Below, piece after piece: positions 8,486-16,936 of a stretch of DNA of 64,000 nucleotides (the stretch's first letter is position 1; every line of letters starts with the position of its first letter). Made by a program: the position numbers and the translations under genes. Under the pieces are notes generated by a model. That model did not search any database and was not told the origin of the DNA. It was given only the letters and a program-made list of their open reading frames with translations. Origin of the DNA: Homoserinimonas sedimenticola (GTDB lineage: Bacteria; Actinomycetota; Actinomycetes; Actinomycetales; Microbacteriaceae); the NCBI RefSeq assembly GCF_026094475.1, contig NZ_JAPELL010000001.1:1698326-1762325 (forward strand), read 5' to 3'.

Positions 8486-9236
8486 GCAGCCTCTCCTGGG
8501 CGTGCGGGGCCTGCACAAGCGCTTCGGCCAGGTCGAGGTGTTGAAGGGCATTGATCTCGACATCGACCGCGGCCAGGTGGTCGCCCTCATCGGGCCGAGC
8601 GGCTCGGGCAAAACGACCGTTCTGCGCTGCCTCAATGGCCTCGAGGTTCCGGATGCGGGAGTCCTGACCTTCGAGGGCGCCGACGCCGTCGACTTCGCAA
8701 AGAGGCCCCCGCGCGCCGCAGTCGCCGGGCTGCGCGAGCACAGCGCGATGGTGTTCCAGCACTACAACCTGTTCCCCCACCGCACCGTGCTCGAGAACGT
8801 CATCGAGGGCCCCGTCCGCGTGCAGAAGCGCGCGAGGGCGGATGCCACGGCCGACGCCCTTGCCCTCCTCGAGCGCGTCGGGCTCGCCGACAAGCGCGAT
8901 GCCTTCCCCGCCGAGCTTTCGGGCGGCCAGCAGCAGCGCGTGGGGATCGTGCGCGCCCTCGCCCTCAAGCCCCGCCTGCTGCTCTTCGACGAGCCGACCT
9001 CGGCACTCGACCCTGAGCTGGTGGGCGACGTGCTTGCGGCCATCCGGGAGCTCGCCGCCGAAGGCTGGACGATGCTGCTCGTCACCCATGAGCTGCGCTT
9101 TGCCCGGGATGTCGCGGACCACGTGGTCTTCATGGACGGGGGTGTAGTCGTGGAGGCCGGGCCGCCCTCCGAGGTGCTCGTCGCGCCTCGGCAGGAGCGC
9201 ACGCGCCAGTTCCTGCACCGCCTGCTCGACCACTAG
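8472..9236 (+). CDS. Amino-acid ABC transporter ATP-binding protein
   Basis: The 254-residue ATPase energises the importer. It carries Walker A GPSGSGKT, the signature LSGGQQQR, Walker [14 protein letters not shown] and the switch His in LLVTHE. The ATG at 8472 is preceded by AGGAGG inside the permease gene, so the longer open frame is not needed. A segment [21 protein letters not shown] is typical of the GlnQ/TcyC group. Confidence 0.9.
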   Translation: MSPREQPLLGVRGLHKRFGQVEVLKGIDLDIDRGQVVALIGPSGSGKTTVLRCLNGLEVPDAGVLTFEGADAVDFAKRPPRAAVAGLREHSAMVFQHYNLFPHRTVLENVIEGPVRVQKRARADATADALALLERVGLADKRDAFPAELSGGQQQRVGIVRALALKPRLLLFDEPTSALDPELVGDVLAAIRELAAEGWTMLLVTHELRFARDVADHVVFMDGGVVVEAGPPSEVLVAPRQERTRQFLHRLLDH

Positions 9237-9239
9237 CCG

Positions 9240-9277
9240 GGTTGCTTCCGATACGGCCCTGGCGGGCCTACTCAACC
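9240..9277. terminator. Possible bidirectional terminator
   Basis: GGTTG and CAACC flank a nested GGCC...GGCC pairing between the convergent ATPase and Imm-5-like genes. There is no T-run, so this is a weak call. Confidence 0.35.
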
Positions 9278-9292
9278 TGCGGAGTCACCGCC

Positions 9293-9844
9293 CTACTGTC
9301 TCCGCAGAGACGTGCTACCGACCCTGCCCTGGATGTCACGGATGACCGAACCCAGCACTCCGGATGCGAGCAGCCCCGACCCGAGTGGGCCGGCGGGGTC
9401 CTCCCCCAGCGGCGGCAGGGCCGCCAGGGCCGCTCTTACCTCAGGGCTCATGTGTTCGACCTGCCATGCGACCTCATCACTCGTGTCGCTGTCTCCGCGC
9501 GCGCCGGCAAGCCCTACGGCCTTCGCTGCGTAGGCGGCGGCCCCGAGGGCGTGTGCGCCCATATGGGCCACGCCGGAGGCTTGAGCGGCCGAGCGGGCGG
9601 CAGCCACTGCCGCGGAAGAGGTGACTGACTGGGCAGCTCGACCTGCGACGAATCGGCGGCGTATCTCCCCCGCAGAATCCAACTCACCCCGGGCGTAGGC
9701 CCGAGCGCGAGCGATCGCCTCACGAGGCCTCCCATCCTCAGGCGCCTCGGCCTCGAACAGGAAAAGCACTCGCTCCGCGCAGTCCGCTGCCCAGGCTGCA
9801 ACAGTGCGGCGGTCCGTCTCGCTGAGGGCCTGCGGGGATGCCAT
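9293..9844 (-). CDS. Imm-5-like putative immunity protein
   Basis: The 183-residue all-helical protein matches the Imm-5 pattern: VAAWAADCAERVLFLFE (15-31), then DGRPREAIARARAYARGE, and an Ala-rich stretch with GVAHMGAHALGAAAYA. Imm-5 domains were defined by proximity to polymorphic toxins, but no toxin gene lies nearby. The ATG at 9844 is preferred over an upstream in-frame Met, because the conserved part begins shortly after it. Immunity function is therefore only a family-based suggestion. A 58-bp palindrome lies 30 bp upstream. Confidence 0.65.
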   Translation of the reverse strand: MASPQALSETDRRTVAAWAADCAERVLFLFEAEAPEDGRPREAIARARAYARGELDSAGEIRRRFVAGRAAQSVTSSAAVAAARSAAQASGVAHMGAHALGAAAYAAKAVGLAGARGDSDTSDEVAWQVEHMSPEVRAALAALPPLGEDPAGPLGSGLLASGVLGSVIRDIQGRVGSTSLRRQ

Positions 9845-9874
9845 CCCCGCAGTCTTGCACAGCCCCTCTCGCTT

Positions 9875-9932
9875 CGAGTTGCCCACTTCTGCTGTTTAGA
9901 AGCCGTCGGAAACGTTCGAAGTGGGCAACTCG
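9875..9932. repeat. 58-bp palindromic repeat, copy 3
   Basis: The identical 14-bp arms lie exactly 58 bp end to end, with a divergent 30-bp centre. It sits 10 bp beyond the rhodanese stop, at the 3' end of the flagellar late operon, and upstream of the Imm-5-like gene. Confidence 0.9.
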
Positions 9933-9942
9933 ATGTGGGGCG

Positions 9943-10242
9943 TCAGCCGCGCTCGACCGGGAGGCCCGCCTGCTGCCACGCGATCGTGCCGCCCTCGACG
10001 TTGACGGCGTCGATGCCGCGGGACTCGAGGTACTGGGCGACGCGGGCGCTCCGCCCGCCCACGGCACAGATCACGTAGACGGTCTCATCGACGGGGATCT
10101 CGTCGACCCGCTCCATGATCTCGCCCATGGGGATGTGCAAGACCCCGGGTGCCCGCACCGCGCGATACTCGTCCAGCTCGCGCACGTCGAGGATCACGGG
10201 GGAGTCGAGGGCCGCGACATCCGTGACGGAGAGTTCTCTCAC
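9943..10242 (-). CDS. Single-domain rhodanese-like protein
   Basis: A 99-residue rhodanese domain with the active-site loop CAVGGRS (Cys59), the entry motif VILDVRELDEY and the substrate-side motif HIPMGEI. It probably transfers or carries persulfide sulfur in the cytoplasm. It overlaps the csrA stop by 4 bases, so it is the last gene of the flagellar operon. Its role there is unknown. It could be an accidental passenger. Confidence 0.85.
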   Translation of the reverse strand: MRELSVTDVAALDSPVILDVRELDEYRAVRAPGVLHIPMGEIMERVDEIPVDETVYVICAVGGRSARVAQYLESRGIDAVNVEGGTIAWQQAGLPVERG

Positions 10243-10499
10243 TTGTTGGAGTCTTCCGCTGGCGGCGGCGCCACGAGTCCGAGCGCGGCCTTGAGTCGCT
10301 CCTCGGCGTCGGCGCTGACATTGGTCGCCTCGACGTTGGCCTCGGAGACGGCCTGCACGATCTCGGCCCGCTGGATCTGGATGCCGCGGGGTGCGTCGAT
10401 GCCGATGCGGATGCCGTCGCCGCGGTTCTCGATGATGGTGATGACGATGTCGTCGCCGATGAGCACTCGCTCCCCGGGTTTGCGCGTCAACACCAGCAT
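10239..10499 (-). CDS. csrA: Carbon storage regulator CsrA
   Basis: An RNA-binding dimer that represses translation by binding GGA motifs in leaders. The N-terminal MLVLTRKPGERVLIGDDI and the conserved RIGIDAPRGIQIQRAEI are intact. At 86 residues it is longer than the usual 60-75, with an extra Ala/Glu/Pro-rich tail. In Gram-positive flagellates CsrA blocks flagellin translation and is antagonised by FliW, which is encoded at 37721. Candidate target hairpins are present at 20603, 30099 and 33589. It is co-transcribed with flhA and the flhF-like gene. Confidence 0.95.
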   Translation of the reverse strand: MLVLTRKPGERVLIGDDIVITIIENRGDGIRIGIDAPRGIQIQRAEIVQAVSEANVEATNVSADAEERLKAALGLVAPPPAEDSNK

Positions 10500-10508
10500 T
10501 CGACCAGC

Positions 10509-11510
10509 CTAACCGTCATACGCCCACGTGACAGGCATACCAAGGTCGCGCACAGTGTCGGGCGTGCTGGTGGTGTCGCGGGCGACGGCGGCGACCGCGT
10601 GCGCGGGCAGCACGGCGGTCACGGCTTTGACCCAGCGGGCGGTGTCGTCGTGCTTGCGCCCCGCGTCGACCGCGAACCACACCTGGTCGGGCTTGAGGTC
10701 CGCGACGGACTCCGCCTGGGCGGCGAGTCCCTCGGTGCCGCTGAGGCCGAAGGCGGCGATCACGACGCGGTCGCGGTGCACGCCCTTCGCCCGCACCGTG
10801 ATGGCGTCGCGGCGGCCGTCGATACGCTCGAGACCTTCGCCGACGGCGGCGCCGCTCACGACGAGTTCCGCCTGCACCGTGAACGACATGGCGCGGGCGA
10901 CCGCGAGGGCGTCCCCGCCGAGGCCGATGACGACGACGAGGTCGCCCGCCCCGTCATCGAGCGGGGGGCAGGGTGGGAAGACGCCCGCGTGGCTTCGCGA
11001 GCTGATCATCCCCGCGATGGGCGGATGCTCGCGCTCATGCTCCGTGACCGCCTGCAGTTCGTCGAGCACTTCCGCGAAGCTGCGGCGTGAGGTCGACACC
11101 AACTCGGACTCGTCGATTACAGGAGCGTTGCCGGCGGGCGCCCCGATCGCGGCGGCGCTGCGCGCCGCGAAGGCAGGGTCGGGGGTGGTGATCTTGGGCA
11201 GGACGGTGCCGATGGGGGGAATGAGGGGCGACTCCGCAGCATCCGCTTCCGCCGCGTCGGCCCGCTCGAGGAGTGCCGCGATGCCGGAGAGTCGGGCGCC
11301 ACCGAGATCGTGTGCGTCGGCGGCCGCGGTGGGGGTGTCGGGCACCTCGACGGTGACCTCGTAGCGGCGGCTCGCGAAGAATCCACCCACCCCGCCCGTC
11401 GTGATCTGCTCGACCGAGATGATGCGGGCATTCGGGCCATGCTCCTCCGCGACGCGGCGCTTCACGTCGCCGAGGGAGCTACCGTCAAGCCGGAATCTGC
11501 GCGGCGACAC
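10509..11510 (-). CDS. FlhF-like protein lacking the GTPase P-loop
   Basis: A 333-residue protein in the position of flhF, directly after flhA. The N-terminal 40 residues match the FlhF N-domain (RFRLDGSSLGDVKRRVAEEHGPNARIIS-like, in two blocks). The C-terminal half follows the SRP-GTPase fold, ending in RDTTSTPDTVRDLGMPVTW, which aligns with the family TKLDET...GLPI region. But the P-loop is replaced by VVVIGLGGDALAVA, with no GKT, and the TKLD motif is ARDT. It is probably a pseudo-GTPase. The GTG start lies 26 bases inside flhA. It might place the flagellum or guide the export gate. Confidence 0.65.
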   Translation of the reverse strand: MSPRRFRLDGSSLGDVKRRVAEEHGPNARIISVEQITTGGVGGFFASRRYEVTVEVPDTPTAAADAHDLGGARLSGIAALLERADAAEADAAESPLIPPIGTVLPKITTPDPAFAARSAAAIGAPAGNAPVIDESELVSTSRRSFAEVLDELQAVTEHEREHPPIAGMISSRSHAGVFPPCPPLDDGAGDLVVVIGLGGDALAVARAMSFTVQAELVVSGAAVGEGLERIDGRRDAITVRAKGVHRDRVVIAAFGLSGTEGLAAQAESVADLKPDQVWFAVDAGRKHDDTARWVKAVTAVLPAHAVAAVARDTTSTPDTVRDLGMPVTWAYDG

Positions 11511-13533
11511 GGATCACCCCCACCGTCTCGATGTCGGCGTTCGCGCTCGTGACCTCCTGGTAGGAGAGCACGGGGAGCCCGTTGGACTGGGCGGAGACGA
11601 GCCGGCGCACGGCAGGCCGCAGCGCGGGAGCGCACACGAGCACGGCCGAGTTGCCCGCCGCCTCAAGCCGCGCGACGGTCTCCTTGAGCGAGGAGAGGAT
11701 GCTCTCGATCGCGTTCTGGTCGAGCAGCAGCTGGGTGCCGAGCTCGGAGGGCCGCATGCTCTCGAGCATGGACTGCTCCAGCACGGGGTCGATCATGATG
11801 ACGCGCAGGAGGGCACCGTCGAGGTGACGGCTGAGGAGGGCGGGCCCGAGTGCCGCGCGGGCCGCCTCGATGAGCCCCTCGGGGTCGGTCGACACCTTGG
11901 CGCGCAGCGAGAGCGCCTCATAGATGCGGGGGAGGTCATTGATGGCGACCTGCTCGGCAAGGAGCCCCTGCAGCACCCGCTGCACCTCGGCGAGGCTCAG
12001 CAGCGACGGCACGAGCTCGTCAACGGCGGAGGGGTTGACCTGCTTGACGCCCTCCGTCAGCACGCGGACATCCTCACGGCTGAGGAGTCGCGCCGCGTTG
12101 CCGGTGACAAGCGAGGAGAGGTGGGTCACGAGCACCGAGACGCGGTCGATCACGGTGGCGCCGGCGAGCTCGGCACTGTGTCGCATCTCGGCGGGCACCC
12201 ACTTGCCGGCGAGGCCGAAGACGGGCTCGACCGTGCTCGTGCCGGGGAGCGAGTCGAGACTGTCGCCGAGGGCGAGAACGCGACCGCGGGGGGCGATGCC
12301 GCGGCCCGCTTCGACACCCGCGATGCGGATGACGTAGGTGCCGCTCGGCAGTTCGACGCTGTCGCGGGTGCGCACGGGTGGCACGACGACCCCGAGGTCG
12401 AGGGCGATCTTGCGACGCAGGGCGCGCACGCGCGCGAGGAGGTCATCGGATGCGCCCGTCACGAGGTCGACGAGGTCGGGGGCGAGCTGGATCTCGAGCG
12501 CGTGGACCCGCATCTGCTCGATGAGTTCCTCGGGGGTGTCGGGCTTGGGTGCCGCCGGTTCGAGGGCGGCCTGCTCCTCGGCGAGCTGCTTCGCGCGCTC
12601 CGCCGCCTTGATGCGCTGGGCCGCGATGATGAGGGTCACGCCGACGAGGAGGAAGGGGATGATGGGCATGCCGGGAATGATGCCCATGACGATCGCGGCG
12701 CCGCCGGCGATCCGCAGCGCCGATGTCGACTGCGTGAGCTGCTGCGAGGCGGTCGAACCCATCTCGGAGTCGGTGTTGGCGCGCGTGACGATCATGCCGG
12801 TCGAGACGGCCATGAGCAGGGCGGGGATCTGGGTGACGAGGCCGTCGCCGATCGTGAGGAGCGTGTAGGTCTCGACGGCTTCGCCGATCTCCATGCCCCG
12901 CTGCACCATACCGATGGCGATACCGCCGATGACGTTGATGATGATGATGACGATGCCCGCGATCGCGTCACCCTTGACGAACTTTGAGGCGCCGTCCATG
13001 GCGCCGTAGAAGTCGGCCTCGGCGGAGACGGCGGCGCGACGCTCGCGCGCCTCGACATCCGTGATGAGCCCCGCATTGAGGTCGGCGTCGATCGCCATCT
13101 GCTTGCCGGGCATGGCGTCGAGGGTGAAGCGCGCACCGACCTCGGCGACACGCTCAGCACCCTTCGTGACGACGACGAACTGGATGACGATGAGGATGAG
13201 GAAGACGACGGCGCCGATGATGAGCGAGCCGCCGACGGCGACATTGCCGAAGGCTTCGATGACCTGGCCCGCGTAGCCGTCGCCCAGCACGAGACGGGTC
13301 GACGCAACGTTGAGGCCGAGCCTGAAGAGGGTCGCGACGAGCAGCAGCGAGGGGAACACCGAGAAGTCGAGCGGCTTCTTCACGAACATGCTCGTGAGGA
13401 GGATCACGAGCGCGAAGAGGATGTTGACGATGATGAGCGTGTCGAGCAGCACGGAGGGCACCGGCACGACGAGCAGCAGCAGGATGCCGACGACGCCGAT
13501 CGGCACGGCGAGCATCTTCAGGTTCTGTTTCAT
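11485..13533 (-). CDS. flhA: Flagellar export gate protein FlhA
   Basis: The 682-residue main component of the flagellar type III export gate. About eight N-terminal membrane segments include the highly conserved FPSLLLVATLFRLGLNVAST. The cytoplasmic FHIPEP-type loop (GARFTLDAMPGKQMAIDADL) and a C-terminal substrate-docking domain follow. The ATG at 13533 overlaps the flhB stop (ATGA), and AAAGGT lies upstream. The frame is open further 5', but that region encodes flhB in another frame. Length is normal for FlhA. Confidence 0.95.
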   Translation of the reverse strand: MKQNLKMLAVPIGVVGILLLLVVPVPSVLLDTLIIVNILFALVILLTSMFVKKPLDFSVFPSLLLVATLFRLGLNVASTRLVLGDGYAGQVIEAFGNVAVGGSLIIGAVVFLILIVIQFVVVTKGAERVAEVGARFTLDAMPGKQMAIDADLNAGLITDVEARERRAAVSAEADFYGAMDGASKFVKGDAIAGIVIIIINVIGGIAIGMVQRGMEIGEAVETYTLLTIGDGLVTQIPALLMAVSTGMIVTRANTDSEMGSTASQQLTQSTSALRIAGGAAIVMGIIPGMPIIPFLLVGVTLIIAAQRIKAAERAKQLAEEQAALEPAAPKPDTPEELIEQMRVHALEIQLAPDLVDLVTGASDDLLARVRALRRKIALDLGVVVPPVRTRDSVELPSGTYVIRIAGVEAGRGIAPRGRVLALGDSLDSLPGTSTVEPVFGLAGKWVPAEMRHSAELAGATVIDRVSVLVTHLSSLVTGNAARLLSREDVRVLTEGVKQVNPSAVDELVPSLLSLAEVQRVLQGLLAEQVAINDLPRIYEALSLRAKVSTDPEGLIEAARAALGPALLSRHLDGALLRVIMIDPVLEQSMLESMRPSELGTQLLLDQNAIESILSSLKETVARLEAAGNSAVLVCAPALRPAVRRLVSAQSNGLPVLSYQEVTSANADIETVGVIRVAAQIPA

Positions 13534-14675
13534 GCGTGACCTTTCGCTGCGGTGAGGGCGCCCCCTCCAGGGGGCGATGAGGTGACGGATGCCGCGGGCT
13601 GGGCCATCACGTGGGTTCCGGCGGCGGCACCCCGCTTCTTGAGGGCCATGACGAAGGCGAGCACGCGGGCGACGGCGTCGTAGCGCTCGACGGGGATCTC
13701 GTGCCCGATCTCGCACTCGGCGTGGAGAGCGCGGGCGAGGGGCACATCGCGCACCATGGGCACGCCCTTCGCGTCCGCCTCCTCGCGGATGCGCGTGGCG
13801 ATGAGGCCGGAACCCTTCGCGACGACGCGGGGAGCGGACTTGCCCGGCTCGTATTTGAGCGCGACCGCGACGTGCGTCGGGTTGACGAGCACGACATCCG
13901 CATCGCCGACCGCCGCGATCATACGGTTGCGGCTCATGGCGAGCTGCCGGGAGCGCCGCTGGCCCTTGATGAGCGGGTCGCCGTCAGTGTTCTTGTGCTC
14001 GTCCTTGACCTCTTTCTTGGTCATGCGCGTCTTCTTCATGTTGCGGCGCATCACGACGAAGACGTCGGCGGCGGCGAGCGCGAGACCGGCGACGATCGCG
14101 AACTGCAGCAGGGCGGCCGTGCCGCCCGCGGCCGCGTCGAGCACGGCGTGCACCGAACTGCCGCCCGAGGCCATGAGCACGGGCATGAGGTTCTGGATGA
14201 CGACAAACAGCACGAGGCCGACGACGACCGTCTTGAGCAGCGCCTTCGCCCCCTGCCAAAGCGCCTGCGTGCCGAAGGTGCGCTTCATGCCCGTGACGAG
14301 GTTGAACTGCTCCACCTTGGGGGTGAACTTCTTGAGGTGCACGCCGCCCTGCGCGACCGCGCCGACGACCACGACGACGAGCACCGCGACGAGCATGGGA
14401 CCGAGCGTCGCGAGCACGGAACCCATCCCCGACCAGAGTGCCTCAACGGCGGCGAGCGGGTCGGCCGCACCCGCGACCCGGGCGACAGCGAACATCTGCT
14501 CGGTTGCAGCGGTCGAGCCGAGCGCGATCGTCGCGGGGATCATGATGGCGGCGGCGCCGATGCCGAGCCAGGCGGTGAGGTCCTGCGACTTGGAGAGCTG
14601 CCCCTTCTCGCGCACCTCTTTCATGCGCTTCTCGGTGGCCTTCTCGGTCCGCTCGCCCGTGGGTTCCTCAGCCAT
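13530..14675 (-). CDS. flhB: Flagellar export specificity switch protein FlhB
   Basis: A 381-residue membrane protein with four N-terminal segments and a cytoplasmic autocleavage domain. The cleavage site NPTH is present in VLVNPTHVAVALKYEPG. The start MAEEPTGERTEKATEKRMKE is typical of FlhB. Cleavage between Asn and Pro switches export from rod/hook to filament proteins, in partnership with FliK. It overlaps fliR by 1 base and flhA by 4. Confidence 0.95.
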   Translation of the reverse strand: MAEEPTGERTEKATEKRMKEVREKGQLSKSQDLTAWLGIGAAAIMIPATIALGSTAATEQMFAVARVAGAADPLAAVEALWSGMGSVLATLGPMLVAVLVVVVVGAVAQGGVHLKKFTPKVEQFNLVTGMKRTFGTQALWQGAKALLKTVVVGLVLFVVIQNLMPVLMASGGSSVHAVLDAAAGGTAALLQFAIVAGLALAAADVFVVMRRNMKKTRMTKKEVKDEHKNTDGDPLIKGQRRSRQLAMSRNRMIAAVGDADVVLVNPTHVAVALKYEPGKSAPRVVAKGSGLIATRIREEADAKGVPMVRDVPLARALHAECEIGHEIPVERYDAVARVLAFVMALKKRGAAAGTHVMAQPAASVTSSPPGGGALTAAKGHA

Positions 14676-15430
14676 CACCTCACCCCCAGCAGGGTGTCGA
14701 CGGCACCGTCGGTGAGACCCGCGACGACGCCGGGGAGTGCCGTGAAGACAACGACCGAGAGGGTGAGGGTCAGGAAGATCTTGAGCGGGAAGCCGAGCGC
14801 GAAGGCGTTGAGGGCCGGCGCGACCCGGGTGAGGAGGCCGAGGCCGGCATCCGCGAGGAAGAGCACGACCAGGAGCGGCCCGGCGATCTGCACGGCCGCG
14901 AGGAACATCTCCGAGACCGCCAGGACGATGGATTCGGCGGATGCCGCAAGGTCGATCGCACTGCCCAGCGGCAGGGCGGTGAAGGAGCGCGTGAGGCCCG
15001 AGATGATGAGCAGGTAGGCACCGGAACTGAACATGAGCGCGAGGGCCGACATGTGGAGGAGGCGAGAGAACTGCGCGCCGTTGATCATCGAGCCGGGGTC
15101 GTAGGCCTGCGCCATCTGGAAGCCACCGAACATGTCGATGAGCCCACCGGCCGACTGCACGGCCGAGAAGATGACGTAGACGAGGAAGCCGAGGAGCGCA
15201 CCCGTCAGCAGCTCCTGCACGAGCGCACCGAAGAAGGCGGCGTCGTCGAGGGAGACATAGTCGGCCGTGACCCGCGGGGAGACGGCGAGCGCGAGGCCGA
15301 CCGCGAGCATCGCCTTCACCCGAGCAGGGAAACCGCGGTAGGAGAACGGCGGCGCGATCACGACAAACGCCGTCATGCGCACCGCGGCCAGCATGACCGC
15401 CTCCAACCACGCGAGCTCGAGCGTGACCAC
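14675..15430 (-). CDS. fliR: Flagellar export protein FliR
   Basis: A 251-residue hydrophobic export-gate subunit with about six membrane segments. The recognisable stretch GGLIDMFGGFQMAQAYDP and the C-terminal FPLKIFLTLTLSVVV match FliR. The GTG start is preceded by GGAGGATGAC, and fliQ ends 1 base before it. Confidence 0.93.
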   Translation of the reverse strand: MVTLELAWLEAVMLAAVRMTAFVVIAPPFSYRGFPARVKAMLAVGLALAVSPRVTADYVSLDDAAFFGALVQELLTGALLGFLVYVIFSAVQSAGGLIDMFGGFQMAQAYDPGSMINGAQFSRLLHMSALALMFSSGAYLLIISGLTRSFTALPLGSAIDLAASAESIVLAVSEMFLAAVQIAGPLLVVLFLADAGLGLLTRVAPALNAFALGFPLKIFLTLTLSVVVFTALPGVVAGLTDGAVDTLLGVR

Positions 15431-15431
15431 G

Positions 15432-15707
15432 TCATCCTCCGCCCAGGAGCGCGGGGATCATCTCGAAGATGCGGTGCGTGAAGCCGACGATCTCGCTGAT
15501 CATCCAGTGACCCGTCACGAGCAGCGCGACCCCGACGGCGGCCGCCTTCGGCACGAAGGAGAGCGTCACCTCCTGGATCTGGGTGATCGACTGGAGGAGC
15601 GAGATCGCGAAGCCCACCACGAGGGCGGTCACGAGCACGGGGGCGGAGAGTTTTGCCGCGACGAGAAGCCCCTGCATCCCGATGTCGAGGACGGCACTGG
15701 CATCCAT
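15432..15707 (-). CDS. fliQ: Flagellar export protein FliQ
   Basis: A 91-residue protein with two membrane segments and the FliQ signature SLLQSITQIQEVTLSFVPK. It is part of the FliPQR export channel. The ATG overlaps the fliP stop by 1 base. The open frame extends 14 codons upstream into fliP without support. Confidence 0.93.
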   Translation of the reverse strand: MDASAVLDIGMQGLLVAAKLSAPVLVTALVVGFAISLLQSITQIQEVTLSFVPKAAAVGVALLVTGHWMISEIVGFTHRIFEMIPALLGGG

Positions 15708-16507
15708 CAGGCGTAACTCTCGATGAGGGAGGTGATGATGAGGCCCCAACCATCGACCAGCACGAAGAGCAGGATCTTGAAGGGCAGCGAGATCATGACG
15801 GGCGGGAGCATCATCATGCCCATCGACATCAGGGCCGCGGCGACGACCAGGTCGATCACGAGGAACGGCACGAAGATGACAAAGCCGATGATGAACGCAG
15901 CCCGCAGCTCCGAGATCATGAACGCGGGGATGAGGGTCGTGAGCTCGACCGTCGACGGGTCCTCCGGGTTCTCGAGGCCGGCCGCCCGGGTCATGAGCGC
16001 CAGGTCCTCCTCGCGGGTGAACGAGAGCATGAAGGAACGCAGGGGGGCGGATGCCGCCTCCAACGCCTGCGAGAACGTCATGCTCCCCTGCAGGTAGGGC
16101 TGCACCCCGAGCTCGTTCATCTCCCCCACGACGGGCGCCATGATGAACAGGCTGAGGAAGAGCGCGAGCCCCGCGAGCACCTGGTTGGGCGGGATGCTCG
16201 GCAGCGACAGCGCGTTGCGGGTCATCGCGAGCACCACGAAGATCTTGGTGAACGAGGTCATCATGAGCAGCAGCGCGGGGGCGACCGAGAGCAGCGTGAT
16301 GCCGATGAGGGTGACGATCGACGACGACGGCGTGCCGTTGGGTCCGTTGATCTCGACCGAGACGCCGCCGACGCCCTCATCGAAGGGGTTGATCTCGCCC
16401 TCCGCGTAGGCGGGGGCGGCACCGAGGTTCAGCGTCACGGCGAGCGCCGCGACGGCGACGGCGACGAGGGCCGCGTTGCGCAGCACCGCGGGCGGGAGAG
16501 CCTTCAC
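15707..16507 (-). CDS. fliP: Flagellar export protein FliP
   Basis: A 266-residue export-gate subunit. An N-terminal hydrophobic signal (about 10-30, ending in APAYAEG) precedes a periplasm-like stretch and the conserved core TSFTKIFVVLAMTRNALSLP and MMLPPVMISLPFKILLFVLV. The GTG at 16507 overlaps the fliO stop (GTGA), so it is chosen over the much longer open frame. Confidence 0.93.
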   Translation of the reverse strand: MKALPPAVLRNAALVAVAVAALAVTLNLGAAPAYAEGEINPFDEGVGGVSVEINGPNGTPSSSIVTLIGITLLSVAPALLLMMTSFTKIFVVLAMTRNALSLPSIPPNQVLAGLALFLSLFIMAPVVGEMNELGVQPYLQGSMTFSQALEAASAPLRSFMLSFTREEDLALMTRAAGLENPEDPSTVELTTLIPAFMISELRAAFIIGFVIFVPFLVIDLVVAAALMSMGMMMLPPVMISLPFKILLFVLVDGWGLIITSLIESYA

Positions 16508-16935
16508 CGCGCGCGCCTCAGCGTTGTGGCGGCCTGCCGCCACGTGTCGAGCGAGAGGATCGAACCGGCGATGGGGCTCTTCTGCCCGAACTGGGCAGGG
16601 TTGAAGGCGGCGATCGGCACGGGAGCCCTGACGGGAGTGGGGCTCGCGAGCGCAGCATCCATCGACGCAGCGAACTCCTCCGCCGGCGCGGGTGCCTCCG
16701 TCGTCTGCAGCACGCTCACCGACTGCTCCGTGACGCCGAGCACGAGCCGCGAGCCCTCCACATCGATCACGACGACGGATGCCTTCGCAGCGATGCCCTG
16801 CTTCGACACGACCGTCACGGGGTTGACCTTGGTCGCGCGCGGGCCCGAGGAGAGCCGACGGTGCAACCACCAGAGTAGGGCGAGCACCGCGCCGAGGCTC
16901 ACGAGCACCCGCAGCCCGATCATGAGGGTCTCCAT
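16504..16935 (-). CDS. fliO: Flagellar biosynthetic protein FliO
   Basis: A 143-residue membrane protein placed between fliN and fliP, the standard fliO position. It has one N-terminal membrane segment (about residues 3-24, then WWLHRRL). A small beta-rich cytoplasmic domain holds the FliO-like phrase VVVIDVEGSRLVLGVTEQSV. FliO chaperones FliP assembly. Sequence similarity in this family is low, so position is a large part of the evidence. Confidence 0.8.
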   Translation of the reverse strand: METLMIGLRVLVSLGAVLALLWWLHRRLSSGPRATKVNPVTVVSKQGIAAKASVVVIDVEGSRLVLGVTEQSVSVLQTTEAPAPAEEFAASMDAALASPTPVRAPVPIAAFNPAQFGQKSPIAGSILSLDTWRQAATTLRRAR

Positions 16936-16936
16936 G

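Noticed and set aside
6587-8635. A 682-codon minus-strand open frame across the ABC importer
   Set aside because: It overlaps three convincing plus-strand genes and part of the coiled-coil gene, and has an Arg/His-rich shadow composition.
11647-11658. CGAGTTGCCC match to the repeat arm inside flhA
   Set aside because: It has no facing arm at the expected 44-bp distance and lies in conserved coding sequence.
11401-12987. A 528-codon plus-strand open frame opposite flhA
   Set aside because: Composition is the Arg/Gly/Asp/His-rich pattern of antisense frames in high-GC DNA. flhA on the other strand is fully conserved.
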